NCBI GenBank assembly: GCA_037892935.1
Contig: JAYXKI010000014.1
Coordinates: 1,282,001 to 1,346,000 of the forward strand
Direction of reading: 5' to 3'
DNA length: 64,000 nt
DNA from: Phlebopus portentosus
Taxonomy: Eukaryota > Basidiomycota > Agaricomycetes > Boletales > Boletinellaceae
The position numbers and the translations under genes were made by a program. Of the stretch, positions 48,501 through 61,100 are shown in pieces (position 1 is the stretch's first letter; each line of letters begins with the position of its first letter). A model generated the notes under the pieces. The model saw nothing but the letters and a program-made list of their open reading frames with translations. It did not search any database and had not been told where the DNA came from.

Positions 48501-48726
48501 TTGAGTTCATCGTCAAGAAGACGTTCATCGTCAAGACGGAGTGGTTGAGCATCGCTTTGGCATTTTGACCAGGACTTTTCTCGGTGCTCATGATTATCCG
48601 GCTCTCCCCACCTATCCGTTTGCCGAAGTCGCGGTCGTTGAATGCGAGTAACTTTATTATGTTCTAATGTGTTGTGCAACTGACGCCGTTTGCTACCTTT
48701 CTGCTCTTTAGCATTCTGTCTCTAGA
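45558..48726. other. Gene-poor region
   Basis: About 3.2 kb without a convincing gene. Open frames are short and uncoordinated on both strands, and none shows known motifs or paired splice sites. It contains a palindromic MITE-like element (46701-46828). It probably contains degraded mobile DNA, but only the palindrome is visible evidence. The final few hundred bases should hold the promoter of the carnitine acyltransferase. Confidence 0.5.
46701..46828. mobile_element. MITE-like palindromic element with flanking 9-bp direct repeats
   Basis: The arms AGTATATTATAATGGCAG plus TCCTA (46727-46749) and TAGGACTGTCATTATAATAT plus AATA (46777-46800) are near-perfect inverted repeats around a 27-nt loop. 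The outer sequence (AGTTGC on the left, GTTGCAACC on the right) is also partly complementary. The 9-bp CTACTCATC stands on both sides, at 46701-46709 and 46820-46828, as a target-site duplication would. There is no coding capacity. The termini are not exact inverted repeats up to the direct repeats, so assignment to a transposon family is open. Confidence 0.5.
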
Positions 48727-51269
48727 ATGGTCCAGCGTCAACTCTCCGCGACTATGCCGCGCAAGTCGAATAAGGTAGACGTGCCACCCGGCTACTCCGT
48801 CGATGAAAGCGCAGGTCCGATGTTGCGCTTTCAGAAATCTCTGCCTCGATTGCCCGTTCCTCCATTATCCTCCACTCTGCACAAGTACCTTGAGACCGTT
48901 CAACCGCATCTCACGCCCGAAGAGTTTGCCAGAACGACTTCTGTGATCAAGACATTCGCAGAATCAGCTTTTGGTGCCGAGTTGCAAAGGCGATTGGAAG
49001 CCCGGCGTGCTGAGCCTGGAATGAAAAATTGGCTTATTGATTGGTGGAACGACATTGCTTACATGTCGTACCGTGATCCAGTCGTTGTATATGTCAGCTA
49101 TTTCTATGTTCACGCCGAACTCGGGCAATTGGGTATTGCGGAACGGGCGGCTCGACTCATCAAGGCTATGCTCCCATTCAGGAACCTAGTTGAGACTGGT
49201 CGTCTTGAGCCGGAGTACGTGCGGTCAGCTCCGCTGTGCATGGACTCTTACAAGTGGCTGTTCAATGCTTCGCGGTATCCAGCCAAGCCTACTGATACGG
49301 CTCGAAAATTCGATCCAGCAATACATGATCACATTGTTTTCGTACGAAAGAACCGATTTTTTGAAGTTCAACTAACACAAAACGGCCGCCCGCTCGGTCT
49401 CGCGGAATTAGAGCAGCAAATAACCAGCATTATTGCGGAAGCAGGCCAAGAGCCCGATAGTTTCCCCGTCGGAATCCTAACATCCGAGAATCGTGATACT
49501 TGGGCCGAAGCTCGCCAGCACATTGTTTCAAGTCCACAGAACGCAAGGGCACTGGAACGCATCGAGAGTGCTATGACCATTGTCTGCCTCGATGATACAA
49601 AGCCTACTACTCGTGAAGACCTTAGTTGGGCGTGCTGGACAGGGGACGGGAGAAATCGCTGGTATGATAAACACCAATGTGAGTGGCTTTTTCGCTTGCT
49701 ATATTCTGCTTCGACTTCCACATTGCTATTGATATGATGAGCATGGGCATCCTTTTGGAAGGCATTCAGATTCCGTCGGCTATGGATAAGCAGCGAAGGC
49801 AGTGCTTTCTCGTTGTCTAGATCTGTGATGCAGAAATCTTTTCCCTCAACGGTTTGACTTGCCCGCAGTGGGACTTATTGAATTGGATCGGAGCGGGAAT
49901 CCTTGCGACTGACATATCCAGAAGAACAGATCGAGAAGCTCAGTCGTAACCGCGGAACCAATATCCTTCGATCAAGCCGCTTTCCTTACTATGTCTTCAG
50001 CCGAGTTCTTCCCTTTTTCTCATCTCATCCGACATAGAAAGTTTCTATCAATCTAACGAATTTGCAGTCATAATCTTTGAAAATGGCCGCTCTGGATTCC
50101 TTGGAGAGCACTCATGCATGGTGACTCTGAAACATTATACAGGATTATTACTCGGAGCTAATTTTTCTGTTCGGTTTAGGATGGTACCCCAACTTTGCGA
50201 TTAAATGAGTATATGCTTGGTTCCTTGGCATCTGGCAAAGTTGACTTTGGAAACCCACAAGTCCGATCAGAAGGACTGGCAAAGCCAGAGGAGATCAAAT
50301 TTCAACTTGACGACAAGGCAAAAGCCTATATCAGAGAAGCAGAAAAACATTTTGATGATTTGATCGGAAAACATGAGCTTGTGGTGAGTTTCATTCCCGA
50401 GTACCTAAGTGAATACTAGGGCTGCGAGGAGCCGCAACTTACGCTGACGTAGGTTTTACACTACGATGATTACGGAAAAAACTTCATCAAAACGCAGCGT
50501 GTATCCCCTGATGCTTGGGTGCAGCTCGTCAAGCAGCTCGCTTTTCACAAGCTTGAAGGCCGACCTGGGGTATGCTATGAGTCGTGCCAGACGCGCAAGT
50601 ATCAGCTGGGCCGCACAGAGGTAATTCGATCGGCGAGTAATGAGAGCAAGGCATGGGCTGAGTCTATGCTGGACGCAGACAGGACGGTAAATTTCTTCCC
50701 CCCGCCCGTTCCATCTTGTGCAGAATTGACGCATTTTTCTCCTGCTTCCTTGTACCTTTTTCTCACGACACAGGACGCATACCGTTCCCAGTTGTTTAGA
50801 CGTGCGGTCGCTCGGCATCTTCAGTATGCGACGTGGGCTGCAGATGGATTAGGCGTTGACCGTCATCTTTTCGGACTAAAGAAAATGATTCGAGACGGAG
50901 AACCGTTGCCAGAAATCTACAGTGACCCCGCGTACTCTCGTACTTCTCATTGGGAATTATCGACCAGCCAGCTTAGCAGTCCTTTTGTGGATGGATGGGG
51001 TTACGGAGAAGGTAGGTTCTTTGATCTGTCTCCCTAGTACTTCGGTACGTCTAACACCATCTGGAATAGTTGTGCCTGATGGGTATGGTCTATCATATTC
51101 TATTGGCGACGATTACATTCGCTGGACGATAACAAGTCTGAAACGCGATATCGCGGCGCTTCGCCGTTGTCTTGATGAGGCTGCCACGGAGACGCGGAGT
51201 ATGATGGAGCGTGCTGCATTGGATGACAGGCCGAATGGGTCAAACAGGGAAGGCAGGCCCAAATTGTAA
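48727..51269 (+). CDS. Carnitine O-acyltransferase (carnitine acetyltransferase-like)
   Basis: Transfers acyl groups between CoA and carnitine, linking peroxisomes or cytosol with mitochondria. MLRFQKSLPRLPVPPLSSTL and HKYLETVQPHLTPEE start the family fold, then NWLIDWWNDIAYMSYRDPVV. The catalytic His is in FLGEHSCMDGTPT (EHS/DGTP motif split by an intron after SCM). Later come LHYDDYGKNFIKTQRVSPDA and RKYQLGRTEVIRSASNES, and DGWGYGEVVPDGYGLSYSI with the S-x-S type end. It ends GRPKL, with TAA at 51267. The last three residues PKL are one change from a peroxisomal SKL signal, so peroxisomal targeting is possible but weak. One intron (49679-50067) is 389 nt, far longer than the others. All catalytic residues are present. 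Confidence 0.92.
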
Positions 51270-52510
51270 ACACCAAGGCCCGTTCAAGTCACGCACCGTA
51301 GATCGTCGTATTGGGTGCTTTTTACGTCCATGCACGTTATTCTCCTAACCACATTTGTAGACTCCGTCAATCAATTGAATTGGTGCAACATTCGATAAAC
51401 GTACGGGAAATGTTTGCTGCGGACTTATGTACATACACTGCGTTGCTCAAGAAGGAAGACGAATTTCCACACGTGAAGATAACGGGCGCAGTAGAAAGCC
51501 GTGCTCGACATCAGCGTGATTACCCCACAGTTACATTCAAGGCTATCGCTCTGAAAAATCAAGGATATACTTATTTCTGATCGGCGAAGGCTTTGCATGA
51601 TCCGCATAGTCGTTCTACTACCAGCCTTGTGGCCCGTCATTCATCTGACTGCGACTCGGTCCCTTCAGGAAGTCTGAGAAACGAAAGACTATCTGCTCAG
51701 CTGGAAAGGCGTGAATACTGTGCAAGACCTGCCCTTCGACGTTTAATCTCTGTGCTCTTGACCTAGAGGTCGCAATCCTCAGTTTTCCCACAAGTCGAAT
51801 GTCTATCGTGCGCTGTTAAGCAACCTGCACCTTGAAGATGACAGAAAGACAAGCTGAAGGTGATAGTCAATAGCATTTGGATACGCGAGTAGGGGAAGCC
51901 ATCATCTCGGGACGAAGCAGGGGCCTCTCAAGTTGCTTCCTAAAGTCCAGGGACCCCGAACTACAATAGGCACCCACATCCCATGTGGATGACTATGTCT
52001 CGAACAAGTAGTGATCTACACATCCTTTTGGCGACTTGACGACAAGTTTATCAGCGGCTGAAGACTCCGTCGAGAAAACTGCTTGATTATAAATGAAAGC
52101 GGTTCGGATTCGCAAATTCTATTGAATGTCCGAGTATGACACGTTTTGCGCGGCGACATGCTATGACGGCTTGGAAGCGAACAGGCCAATAAACATAGCT
52201 GTATGGTACCTGCATGGGACGGCGCCTTGACACCGTAAACACACAAAGTTTCCTTCTTTTAACCTCGACGCTATTCTAGATAAGCAGTGTTAATCATAGC
52301 ACGATCAAAAAGTCCGGTGCTGCTCATGTACCGCTTCCTATGCGCTAACTTTCTTCGCCTTCTGTTCTTGGACTTTCGGTCCGTGTACTTGAAGCGCACA
52401 ATGCTGATGCTCGGAGTTTGATTCTACTCAGATCCTTTACCCTGTTCCGTTTAGTGAGAGCTTTGCTTAAATACTTCTTTATTCGCGAGAGAAATCTACC
52501 GCCCCACATC
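51270..52510. other. Intergenic region, no supported gene
   Basis: About 1.2 kb. A + frame at 51311-51580 is open but has no motif or splice partner. The rest shows nothing clear. Contains the promoter of the Zn2Cys6 gene. Confidence 0.5.
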
Positions 52511-53743
52511 ATGCACAAAGCTCAACAGGAATCACCCCAGCATCCGAACATCGCCATGTCTAGCTCAAGCACTGCCGCTTCGTCGCAAGCTCAGGCCACA
52601 AAACCGACCCGTCGCAGAACGCCAAAAACGTGCGGCGAGTGTAGGAGGTACGCCATCATGTGTCTTTGCGGAATGCCTTAACTGAGTGCTTGAATAGGTT
52701 GAAATTGAAGTGTGATCGGGTAAGCTGCGTCCCTGCACGTTAAGAGTCAATTGACAGATACCCTCCTAGGTATTTCCGTGTCAGTCTTGCATAAAGCGTG
52801 GATGCGAAGGGATTTGTCCTGAAGGTTGGTTCGCTTTTGAGCATCATTCCGTCCACTCTTGACGCTACTTTTGCAGGTTCATTGATTTCTGGCAGAGGGA
52901 GTCGGTAAGATGCTTTAGCGCGACTGGAGAAAAGGTGCTGATTACCAATTCCAGTTACATATTGGCGAACACCGAGCAGCTTCACGAGAAGATAGTCCGC
53001 ATGGCCGAACGCATACGAGATCTTGAGGACGCTCTCAAAATCATATCCGAAGAACACGCTCGTTGCCTGAACCTCGACTTGCCACCGTCCGGTCCAACAC
53101 ATCCTTTGTTGAAAGAAGACCTGCTTCTGATAAAAAACCAACTGGAGTTGTACGGTCCCGATCGCTCTCAGTTTGCTACGCGATCAGATGTAATGTATGC
53201 AAGTGACGGCAGCGACGGGGAACACTCGAGGCTTGGTAGCGAACAGCCTCTCTCGCCTTCTCAGCTTGAGGCCTTTATTCTAGGCTCAACGACACATCTT
53301 ATAGATCCCCAGGTACAGCAGTATTCGGGCAGCGATGTGAGCCATCCGCACTTCAGCCTGGCTTGTTCTGGAGTCATCTGTCGCTGATTCTCAATCCCTC
53401 ATCGCAGATGGTACCAAATGCACCGTACACCTCCAGCCAATGGCCTGCGGACCTCGATGGTTCCAATCCCTACCACACCGAAGCCCCGGTCGCCAATGAT
53501 AATAGCGCATCTCCCGGTGCCTACATGTCCACCGTCAGCACTGTCCCCACGGCGAACTACCAGCTTCGAAGTTACTCGTCTTCTCGCTCTGTGCCTGCAA
53601 CCCGGAATGAAATGGGTGTGAGCGCAGCACACGCCTTAGACGGCACCCGATACTTGCCTACAGATTCGCTCCCACAAAACGAAGCCGAGCTCATGGATCA
53701 GATGCGCAGGATATGGAACATGAACGGATCTTCTATTATCTGA
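52511..53743 (+). CDS. Zn2Cys6 DNA-binding protein, apparently short
   Basis: Fungal-type binuclear zinc cluster assembled over three exons: CGECRRLKLKCDR then VFPCQSCIKRGC, spacing C-x2-C-x6-C-x5-C-x2-C-x6-C. A basic region precedes it (KPTRRRTPKT). Linker GSLISGRGSR is followed by a helical, probably coiled-coil dimerisation segment, ANTEQLHEKIVRMAERIRDL then EDALKIISEEHARC. Later come PLLKEDLLLIKNQLELYG, a Ser/Asn-rich stretch and NEAELMDQMRRIWNMN, stop at 53741. Most related basidiomycete regulators continue into a long middle-homology domain; none follows here. The start is MHKAQQESPQ at 52511, though ATG 52556 is also possible. It is either a truncated regulator or a naturally short one. 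Confidence 0.75.
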
Positions 53744-55982
53744 TAATCGACACCCGGATTATTTAATTACCTCGTTTCCTATTCCAATCCTGCATTCAAC
53801 GCAGCCGGTGTATCCCATCATTCTAAGGTTTCAGTTCATCTGGAATGATATATTGCACATTCTTGTTCACCTCTTTTAGTATATCTCAGACCGGTTTGTT
53901 TGGGAGCAGCAGGAAATGAGTCACGTTGCAACTCAGGGCGACATATCACTCGACCATTTCTTTACCAAGTGGATGTTGCAGTCGCAGGTCAAGACACAGG
54001 AGCTCCTCTAATACGTGAGAAACACATTTGAATTCTAGAGCTCCTTGTTCACAGGATTTGTCCCTATCCGGTGAAAATGATCGTAACTGTAAGCAAGGCA
54101 ATACCCACGCGTACAGGATAATAAGGCATAGTATCCGCGTTACTTCAGAAGGGTTTGCGGGATATTCAGTCCTGAGCTTCGGAGTTTCCGTGCGAAGACT
54201 AGCCAAGCAGAAGGACTTCCATATACTGACCATGTCAGAGCGTGTCTACTTCTCCAGATCTCCAAAACTACGGCTCCAGTGTCGCCACATACTACGCGTC
54301 TTGCGCGCCTTGAATCGGGGTCCTTCCAGAACATTTTTCAACTTTCCCGTCGTCGGTAAGTATAGTCAAACAAATTCCATTCATCGGAAAAGCTTTGTGG
54401 CCGTAAGGACGATGGTCGCCAAAAGCGATCGACGGAACTTGCCGTATGACCATAGCGCCTAAATTTTAGACGTAAGCACAGACGTAGCGCTAACTACATA
54501 TATTGCGTGAAACCGCTGGCTTGTCCGCGCCGTACTGCTCACGCATTCCGAGACCGATCCTATTGCGCCTCATGGGAGACATTAATGCGAAGTCGGCAAT
54601 TCGGGGTATGGTAGTTACCATACTTAGTATTCCCTAGAGTTACGTGCCTTCATACGAGTACCGTATGCGTTAATCTTCGTTGCAGACTCTTCAGGTTAGC
54701 ATGCGAGCAACGGTGAAGAATCGTACGGATTCAGTACAGATTTCACTTGGATATTGAGCTCCGGAGATGCCCTGCGACGAAATAGGGTTACGCTAATGCT
54801 TCTTCATTCTCCACCGGAAGTAGGCTGCCTCGGCATGATATATGCAAGATCATCAGAGTACCTTTTCAGTTGGTTCAAGAAGATCTTTCAGTAATGGTGT
54901 TTTCTCCTATGAAGCAGTGTGAACAATTGGAGCTTCCTGTGGAGAAGGGCATTAATACGAGCGAGGAAGGCGGGCAACCAACCTCGCATGCTTTGTTAAG
55001 CAGAAAAACAGAACCAGGTAGAATGTAGAGAACCAGAAGCATGCGAACTTGAGCAAGCCAAGCACTTTCAGATGTGACAGCAATGCATTTTCTTGATTTC
55101 TTCTGGATGCTGGCTCGCCCGACGTCTCAAAGTTTCCTTCGCGAGGATTCCGACATCACTATATCCGAAGAAAATGAAGCTTGATTAGTTCTGGCGTAGG
55201 AACATATCGCCTGGCTATAGCCACGGTATGACAAGGAGCAGCGGGAGAAGTTGAAATGGCGGCATCTTTGACTGTCGTATGATCGAATTGCGAGGATGAA
55301 TTAGGACAGTCGAGGTCATATGCCCGTACGTTCGAGCAGACTTGCCAACGAGCGTCTGGATTCTGGAACAGATCAGGCACAAACACAACTTTTCTTTCGT
55401 CGGAGTAACACGTGCGTGCTCGTCTTTGTATTTTGCATATACTTCCGTCTGCATCCCGCGACCTGGAAGAAAGAAGTATGTCTACTTAACCAAAGACACC
55501 GGCTTAAGCCGACGGACCCGATAGCTCGGGTTGTTCGAAGCATGCCTTGCACACCGATGTCTCCTTCTGCAGTAGTTGAAGTGCTCTATAATAAATTTGA
55601 AGGAAAGTTATAGGTAAAGACTCGGAGCCTGCCAGAGGTACTGGTACGGTACTACGGTGATTGGAGGCTGTTGTGTTACAGTGGCCACGTGGTAGCACGT
55701 GACTGTTCTTGTTCTCCGGCGTGATTCGGCCCCGCTAGATCCGGCGAATGCTTCGACTCCCATTCGTCAGCCAATACTTTGCTGTGGTCGTATCCAATGA
55801 TCGATTGTTGCGCCTCCCATTTGCGAACCGTTCCGAAAAGCGTGATGAACCTGTAAATTTCTCTGACTTTTCGCGTTTCAAAGTTCCACAACATTCGGGG
55901 ATGCCCGGAAACAACCAGGCATATATGCATCTGGCCTTGCAAACCCAGCGAGTATCAAAACGTAGCCTTTGTCCACTGAAAC
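53744..55982. other. Mostly gene-free region with one orphan open segment
   Basis: About 2.2 kb. Following a splice-like CTCAG at 53885-53889, a frame reads DRFVWEQQEMSHVATQGD and DHFFTKWMLQSQVKTQELL, then TAA at 54009; it looks coding but has no visible upstream exon. A single open frame of 144 codons (54028-54462, +) has no motif. A perfect 8-bp inverted repeat GTATGGTA/TACCATAC with a 2-nt spacer lies at 54606-54623. The last few hundred bases should hold the alternative oxidase promoter. Confidence 0.45.
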
Positions 55983-57495
55983 ATGAATCGTACTGCTGCT
56001 TACGCTTACCCTCTTGCCCGTACACTCATTCACTCTGCTCGTGCACCTTGTGCTGGACCTTTTCGCTATGCATTCGCCCTTTCACTTTCTCCATGCCGAA
56101 CCTTGACTACTACGAGCACTAGTCAAAGACCGTTGACTGGTAAAGGCGTCGACGAAGCAGTCTCAAGAGGCGCAGAAGGCCTACACTTCGCTGACGCCAC
56201 TGCTGTCAAGAAGCTTCATGAGTCGCCACATATCTCTGGTGCACCAGTTATGGGGGACTGGGTACTGTTCCATCCGGTATATTCACAACCAGAGCTGAAA
56301 GCTGTCCAGGTATGGTCCGTTTCATCTTCGCTGAGAATTAGAAAAATTGCTCAGACTTGTTGGTAGCCGCGAGTACACCGACAGGAAACCACTCTAGCGG
56401 ATAAGGCTGCCAACGGTCTTGTCCGCTTCTGCAGGTGAACTTAGAGCCTTCATTGAGGTTAACGTGCTTGTCTTGATGTTTCCGCCAGGAAGGTGTTTGA
56501 TGTAGTTTCCGGTTATAAGCACAAAGATATCCCTGAGGGAACAAACATGTCAGTGGAAGAACTGAGGAAAAATGGATACGTCATGACGGAAGCGGGATGG
56601 ATGAATGTAAGTTATCAAATGAAGATATCAGAAATCCGGTCTGACGCTCACTATTTTTCATAGCGTTGCCTTTTCCTAGAGACCGTGGCTGGTATTCCAG
56701 GAATGGCCGCAGCAACCATTCGACATCTTCACAGCTTACGGCTCTTGGTAAGTCTACTTCCCCCCTTTGATCGGCTGAATCGGGACTCACTGAGCGATTA
56801 GAGGCGCGATGCTGGATGGATCCACACTTTGCTTGAGGAAGCTGAAAATGAGCGAATGCACTTAATGAGTTTCCTCGCCATTAAAAAACCGGGAATATTC
56901 ATGCGCGGTCTAATTCTCGGCGCACAGGGGGTTTTCTACAATCTGTTCTGTAAGAGCCATCCATTATAATTCGAAGTGCAGTGGCCAATCAATTGTGACC
57001 TATAGTCCTTTCATACCTCGCGTCACCGCGTATCTGTCACCGTTTCGTTGGATATCTGGAAGAAGAAGCTGTAAAGACCTAGTAAGTACATTCGGAAGGT
57101 CCAAGGTCAATGTTTTACCAACGAATATATCCTCTAGTACAGCGCTTATTTCAGATCTGGAGAACGGGCGTTTCCCTGAGTGGGAAAACAAGCCTGCCCC
57201 GGAGATCGCTAAGGACTACTGGCGTTTACCAAAGGATGCCAAACTTCTCGACATGGTATACGCTGTTCGCTCGGACGAGGTGACGCATCGTTTCGTTAAC
57301 CATTCACTCGCGAACCTTAAGAAGAACGACGTTAACCCATTTGCCTTCCGAGAGCCAGACATGTTTATCAAAGGCAATAAGTATGGGTGAGTCAGCGTCT
57401 TCTCTTTCCCATCTGAGTGGTTCTAAGCGAATCCCGTTAGTTTTGAACGGGGAGAGGCTGCAAAATACGTAAGAGTCGCAAAAGCTCTTGAATGA
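55983..57495 (+). CDS. AOX: Alternative oxidase (mitochondrial ubiquinol oxidase)
   Basis: Cyanide-resistant di-iron oxidase of the inner mitochondrial membrane that passes electrons from ubiquinol to oxygen. The N-terminus MNRTAAYAYPLARTLIHSAR is a typical targeting peptide. Iron-ligand motifs are present: RCLFLETVAGIPGM (first Glu), EEAENERMHL (Glu and His), GYLEEEAVKTY (Glu) and RSDEVTHRFVNHSL (Glu and His). Many family members have RADE at the last site; here it is RSDE. A hydrophobic segment RGLILGAQGVFYNLFFLSYL precedes the third motif. It ends YVRVAKALE and TGA at 57493. About eight exons, several short, all in frame. Activity is likely; expression in this family rises with respiratory stress. 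Confidence 0.93.
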
Positions 57496-58154
57496 GCAGA
57501 GGGCATGATGAAGCCATATTTGCTTACTCCCGAACCTTGGACGGGCTTTTCTGTACATTACTACGTAGGCGTTGGTCGTTGTTGTCGCTTTTCATTTCAG
57601 CAATATCTCGCAATCCCCACTCACTGTAGCTTTAGCACTAACGTTATCGTCATCACAAATATGCATATCCTCGTTCCAAATAGTTACTTGCCTAGCACCT
57701 CTCAGGAATAAATAATACCCTGTTCCTGGACCTTCGTACGCCGGATGAATGGTCACTACATAGATCGTTATGAGTATCGTGAGTCTGGGTTCACCACAGA
57801 ACTGTCACAACTTTGAAGAAAGCCATAGATATGTGTGCTACTTGCTGGCCAGGTTTCGATTTGGGAGAAGATTTTGAGCCTGTTTTCTGCAAGGTAAGTA
57901 TCAAACATTCAACTCTTAGGCGCTTGAGATACACGTACTGATGACAAACGAGTAGTATTCAGAATTAATGTATAAGACAGAATCAAACTGGAAGAAAAAA
58001 ATCGTGCCGAGAATGCCGAGACGGGCTTCGGTCGGTAACTCGCCTGCGACTTCAGCTCACCGCTGCCACCCCGAGCCCTCCTCCACGCCAGCGTCGGTGG
58101 CTATCGCTGCTTTGCTCTTTCTTTCACCCACCATCGAGGCCTGGCTCGGTCCAG
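57496..58154. other. Intergenic region
   Basis: About 660 bases. No gene recognised. The frame just upstream of 58155 is open without an ATG for about 50 codons, so a 5' exon for the next gene could exist here. Confidence 0.45.
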
Positions 58155-61100
58155 ATGAACCAGGATGCATCTCCTGTCTTGCCATTGCCTTCGTCTTCAG
58201 TGTCCTCGGCACCAGCTAACCATGCTCTAGCTCATCGGCGGATCTTTCTTGGCCCAATGCCGTACACCGTCTCAAAGACCGAGGATCAGGAAAATGAAGC
58301 GACGGACTTTGTGAGCCAGCATGGCCTGCGCATCTTTCTCCAGCAGGGCGGACGCATTGAAGAATGGACCGAAGCAAAGGCAAGAGAGTACAAAGAGCGT
58401 CTGAAACAACGCATTCTCGAGAGTGCGGCGTGGCATGCTGTAGTAGGCAAGAAAGGGAAGAAGAAAGGAGTCATGCCTACCGTCGAGTGGAGAGGCGATA
58501 CCTTTGAGATCGGTAAAGTTGCTGGTGTTGGCGTCAACATGCTGGCCACAAGTGAAGAAACTACACCTCGATTACAAGACACGCGGCGAAGCAGTGACCG
58601 ATCTACAAGGTCACGAAGGGCGACTACAGTTCATTGGGATGATTTACCTCGACCATCTTTCGTGACTGCGAGAACGACCCTGACCAGCATTGCAAGTCCA
58701 GGTGGTGTCGGCAGTCCACGACTGCAGGCGTCTCAAGGGGCGCCTCTACCAAGCGACAGTTCAGATGCGAACGGTGAGGCTAATGAACCTAATGAAAGTA
58801 CCTCCTCGAGCACGCATCTTTTTACCGAAATGACTTCCCAGTCCATTACCCGCCAGGATTTATTACGTGCATCCGGATTAAGAGGAGCTAAGAGCGAAGG
58901 CGACTTGCCCAAGAAGGCTCGGACTGGACTGAAGTCTATTCTCAATGGTCCCGGGAAGGATAAGGGGAAAGGAAAAACTGTTAGGTACGCTGATACCCCT
59001 AGAAGAGGAGCTCCGAGCGGTAGTCAAAGACCAGTACCTCCCGATCAGGTTCTTGAACGGTCGCCCGCGGAAGTGGAAGATTCTAGTGCCGCTGCTGCAG
59101 CCGAGGCGAATGAATGGGGGTTTGCTGTGGCAAGCAGCGATGGTGATGACAACAACGGACCAGTTGTCAGAAGAGGTACCTCATTCATTTTCTGATCGTT
59201 ACCTACATGCTCATTTCTATTCTGCAGACAGGATGCTTGTTCGCATTTTTCGTTGCGAGCATGAAGGCTTGAAGATTCCGTTTATCGATAAAGAGTGCCG
59301 AAGAACTCGTGGGCTGGATAGCAAAGAGTGGGGCGAGTTTTTAGTGATATGGAGAAATCGCCGTCTTGAATTATATGAGGATTATGTGCGTTGCTTGCAA
59401 CTTATCAATGCGCAGAATCATCCTGACTTTTTCCTAGCACACTCCGTGTAAAGAACGTATCCTCGGGCACAAACATCTTGCATTTGTTATTCCTTTGACT
59501 TCTCTGCGGACAAAACTATCTTTATTCTCGTTCATTGACATGTCTTTTTGCTTAATATGCCCACCTACGCCAACAAAATCTAAAGAAGATAAAGGCCGAC
59601 GGTCAATTTTCCATCATTCTACGCGAGGATTGAACATTTTTGTCCTCAAACCGAAGAGCAGCTCTAGAGCCCTGGACTGGATTTGGAACTTGTGGTAAGC
59701 GTTTTGGATATATATCTTACGGAGATGAAGCGTGATCAAATGATTTCTACCCTGCAGGATAGAGCTAGGCGCTGCTCTTCCGGATCATATTGAAATAAGC
59801 TGTCCTCTCGTGCACGCGAGGGTTACTTTGCCAGTTCCCGACGGTGGAGCAGGCTGGAGGGAGGTTACTCGTGATTTCGTGATCGATGAATGTAGCGAAG
59901 CCATGGAAGGATCGTTTGCTTGGCAGACTGTTATCCAGCTACCCATTCTTAACGGTAGACGACTTGAACTGTGTTGGCGATTGGACACTAGACTCGACTG
60001 GGTTTGGCTGAAGAATGACGTGGACGGCCGGAAGCGCGATTGGGAAATATTGTTTGGAGCTGCTATAAGTCGCGTTCGTTCTGTTTTTAGTGTCTGTGGG
60101 GTCTACCACTGATTAGATCTTTTACTAGCTCGGAAGTCCGACACAGTTAGAGCTGCACATTGCCAGCCATTACCCTACTACTATCACTACCAGAGATGGA
60201 AATCATCTTGAAGAACCACCGTCGATTGAAGGCTACGTACATTCGTATAATCGAAAGACTCAGGCCCGAGTCCAGTACTATCTTTCAACACATGATGGCT
60301 ACCTTTTTGCTATTCGAAATGAGAAGGTCGTTGCACCGCCAATCCCTACTGACCTCAAGAGTTTCGCAAAAAGTGAAGTGGAGTTCCGAGAAGACGAGCG
60401 AGTCCGGTTGCGCGAGCAAATTGTGAATGCGCGTTGGCTCTGGGATATGCGGAACGTCCTTCTAGTCCGTCGAGCGATGCACGTCATCCATCAGGTCAAA
60501 GATCCAAGCATCACGGCTAATAGGGCTACAGAACCTCCTGATCCAGATGCTAACGTGTTGGAGCAAGCACAAGAGCCCCATAATGGAAGTGCCGAATTTC
60601 GAAGGACCGATAGTGACATCGATGATGAAGGAGGGGACGCCGGTTTAGCTGCATCGGCAGACAAAGCCCGATTGAAGATGCGCAGGTCTTTTGAAATAGT
60701 ATTAAAGAATGGGCGTATCCTTCGCTTCGAGGTAATCTTTCTTTTTCTTTTTCTCTTTTTTTGCCGATGATCGTCTGATGAGGCATTATCTTCAATAAGA
60801 CTCACTCCACGAAGATCGCTGTGGAATGGGTGACCCATCTGCGGGCCTTGGTTCAATACTGGGCAAAACGTTATCGGCAGGACACAGTGAATGAAATGAA
60901 GATCAAGGAGAGTCTCGTGGAAGAAAGAATAACCATCAGCAAACGAGATTACAAGAATGGATATCGACGTTCAGCAACCGGAGCGGATGTCGAAAACACT
61001 ACCCTGCACCTTGATGAATTTTGGAACTGGTGTGTTCTTGACGGGTGTCGGCAAATCTTGAAGAGCGGCCGAGTGTATATGAAGAAAAAGTATCGAGCAC

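Noticed and set aside
53399..53632. Minus-strand frame inside the Zn2Cys6 gene
   Set aside because: Antisense shadow of a coding exon.
54606..54623. Perfect 8-bp inverted repeat GTATGGTA-GT-TACCATAC
   Set aside because: Short, isolated and not followed by a T-run or near a gene; could be chance.
57968..58219. + strand frame MYKTESNWKKK... ending in a hydrophobic stretch
   Set aside because: Out of frame with the Spo71-like protein that overlaps it, and its hydrophobic part is the shadow of that gene's Ser/Pro-rich start.
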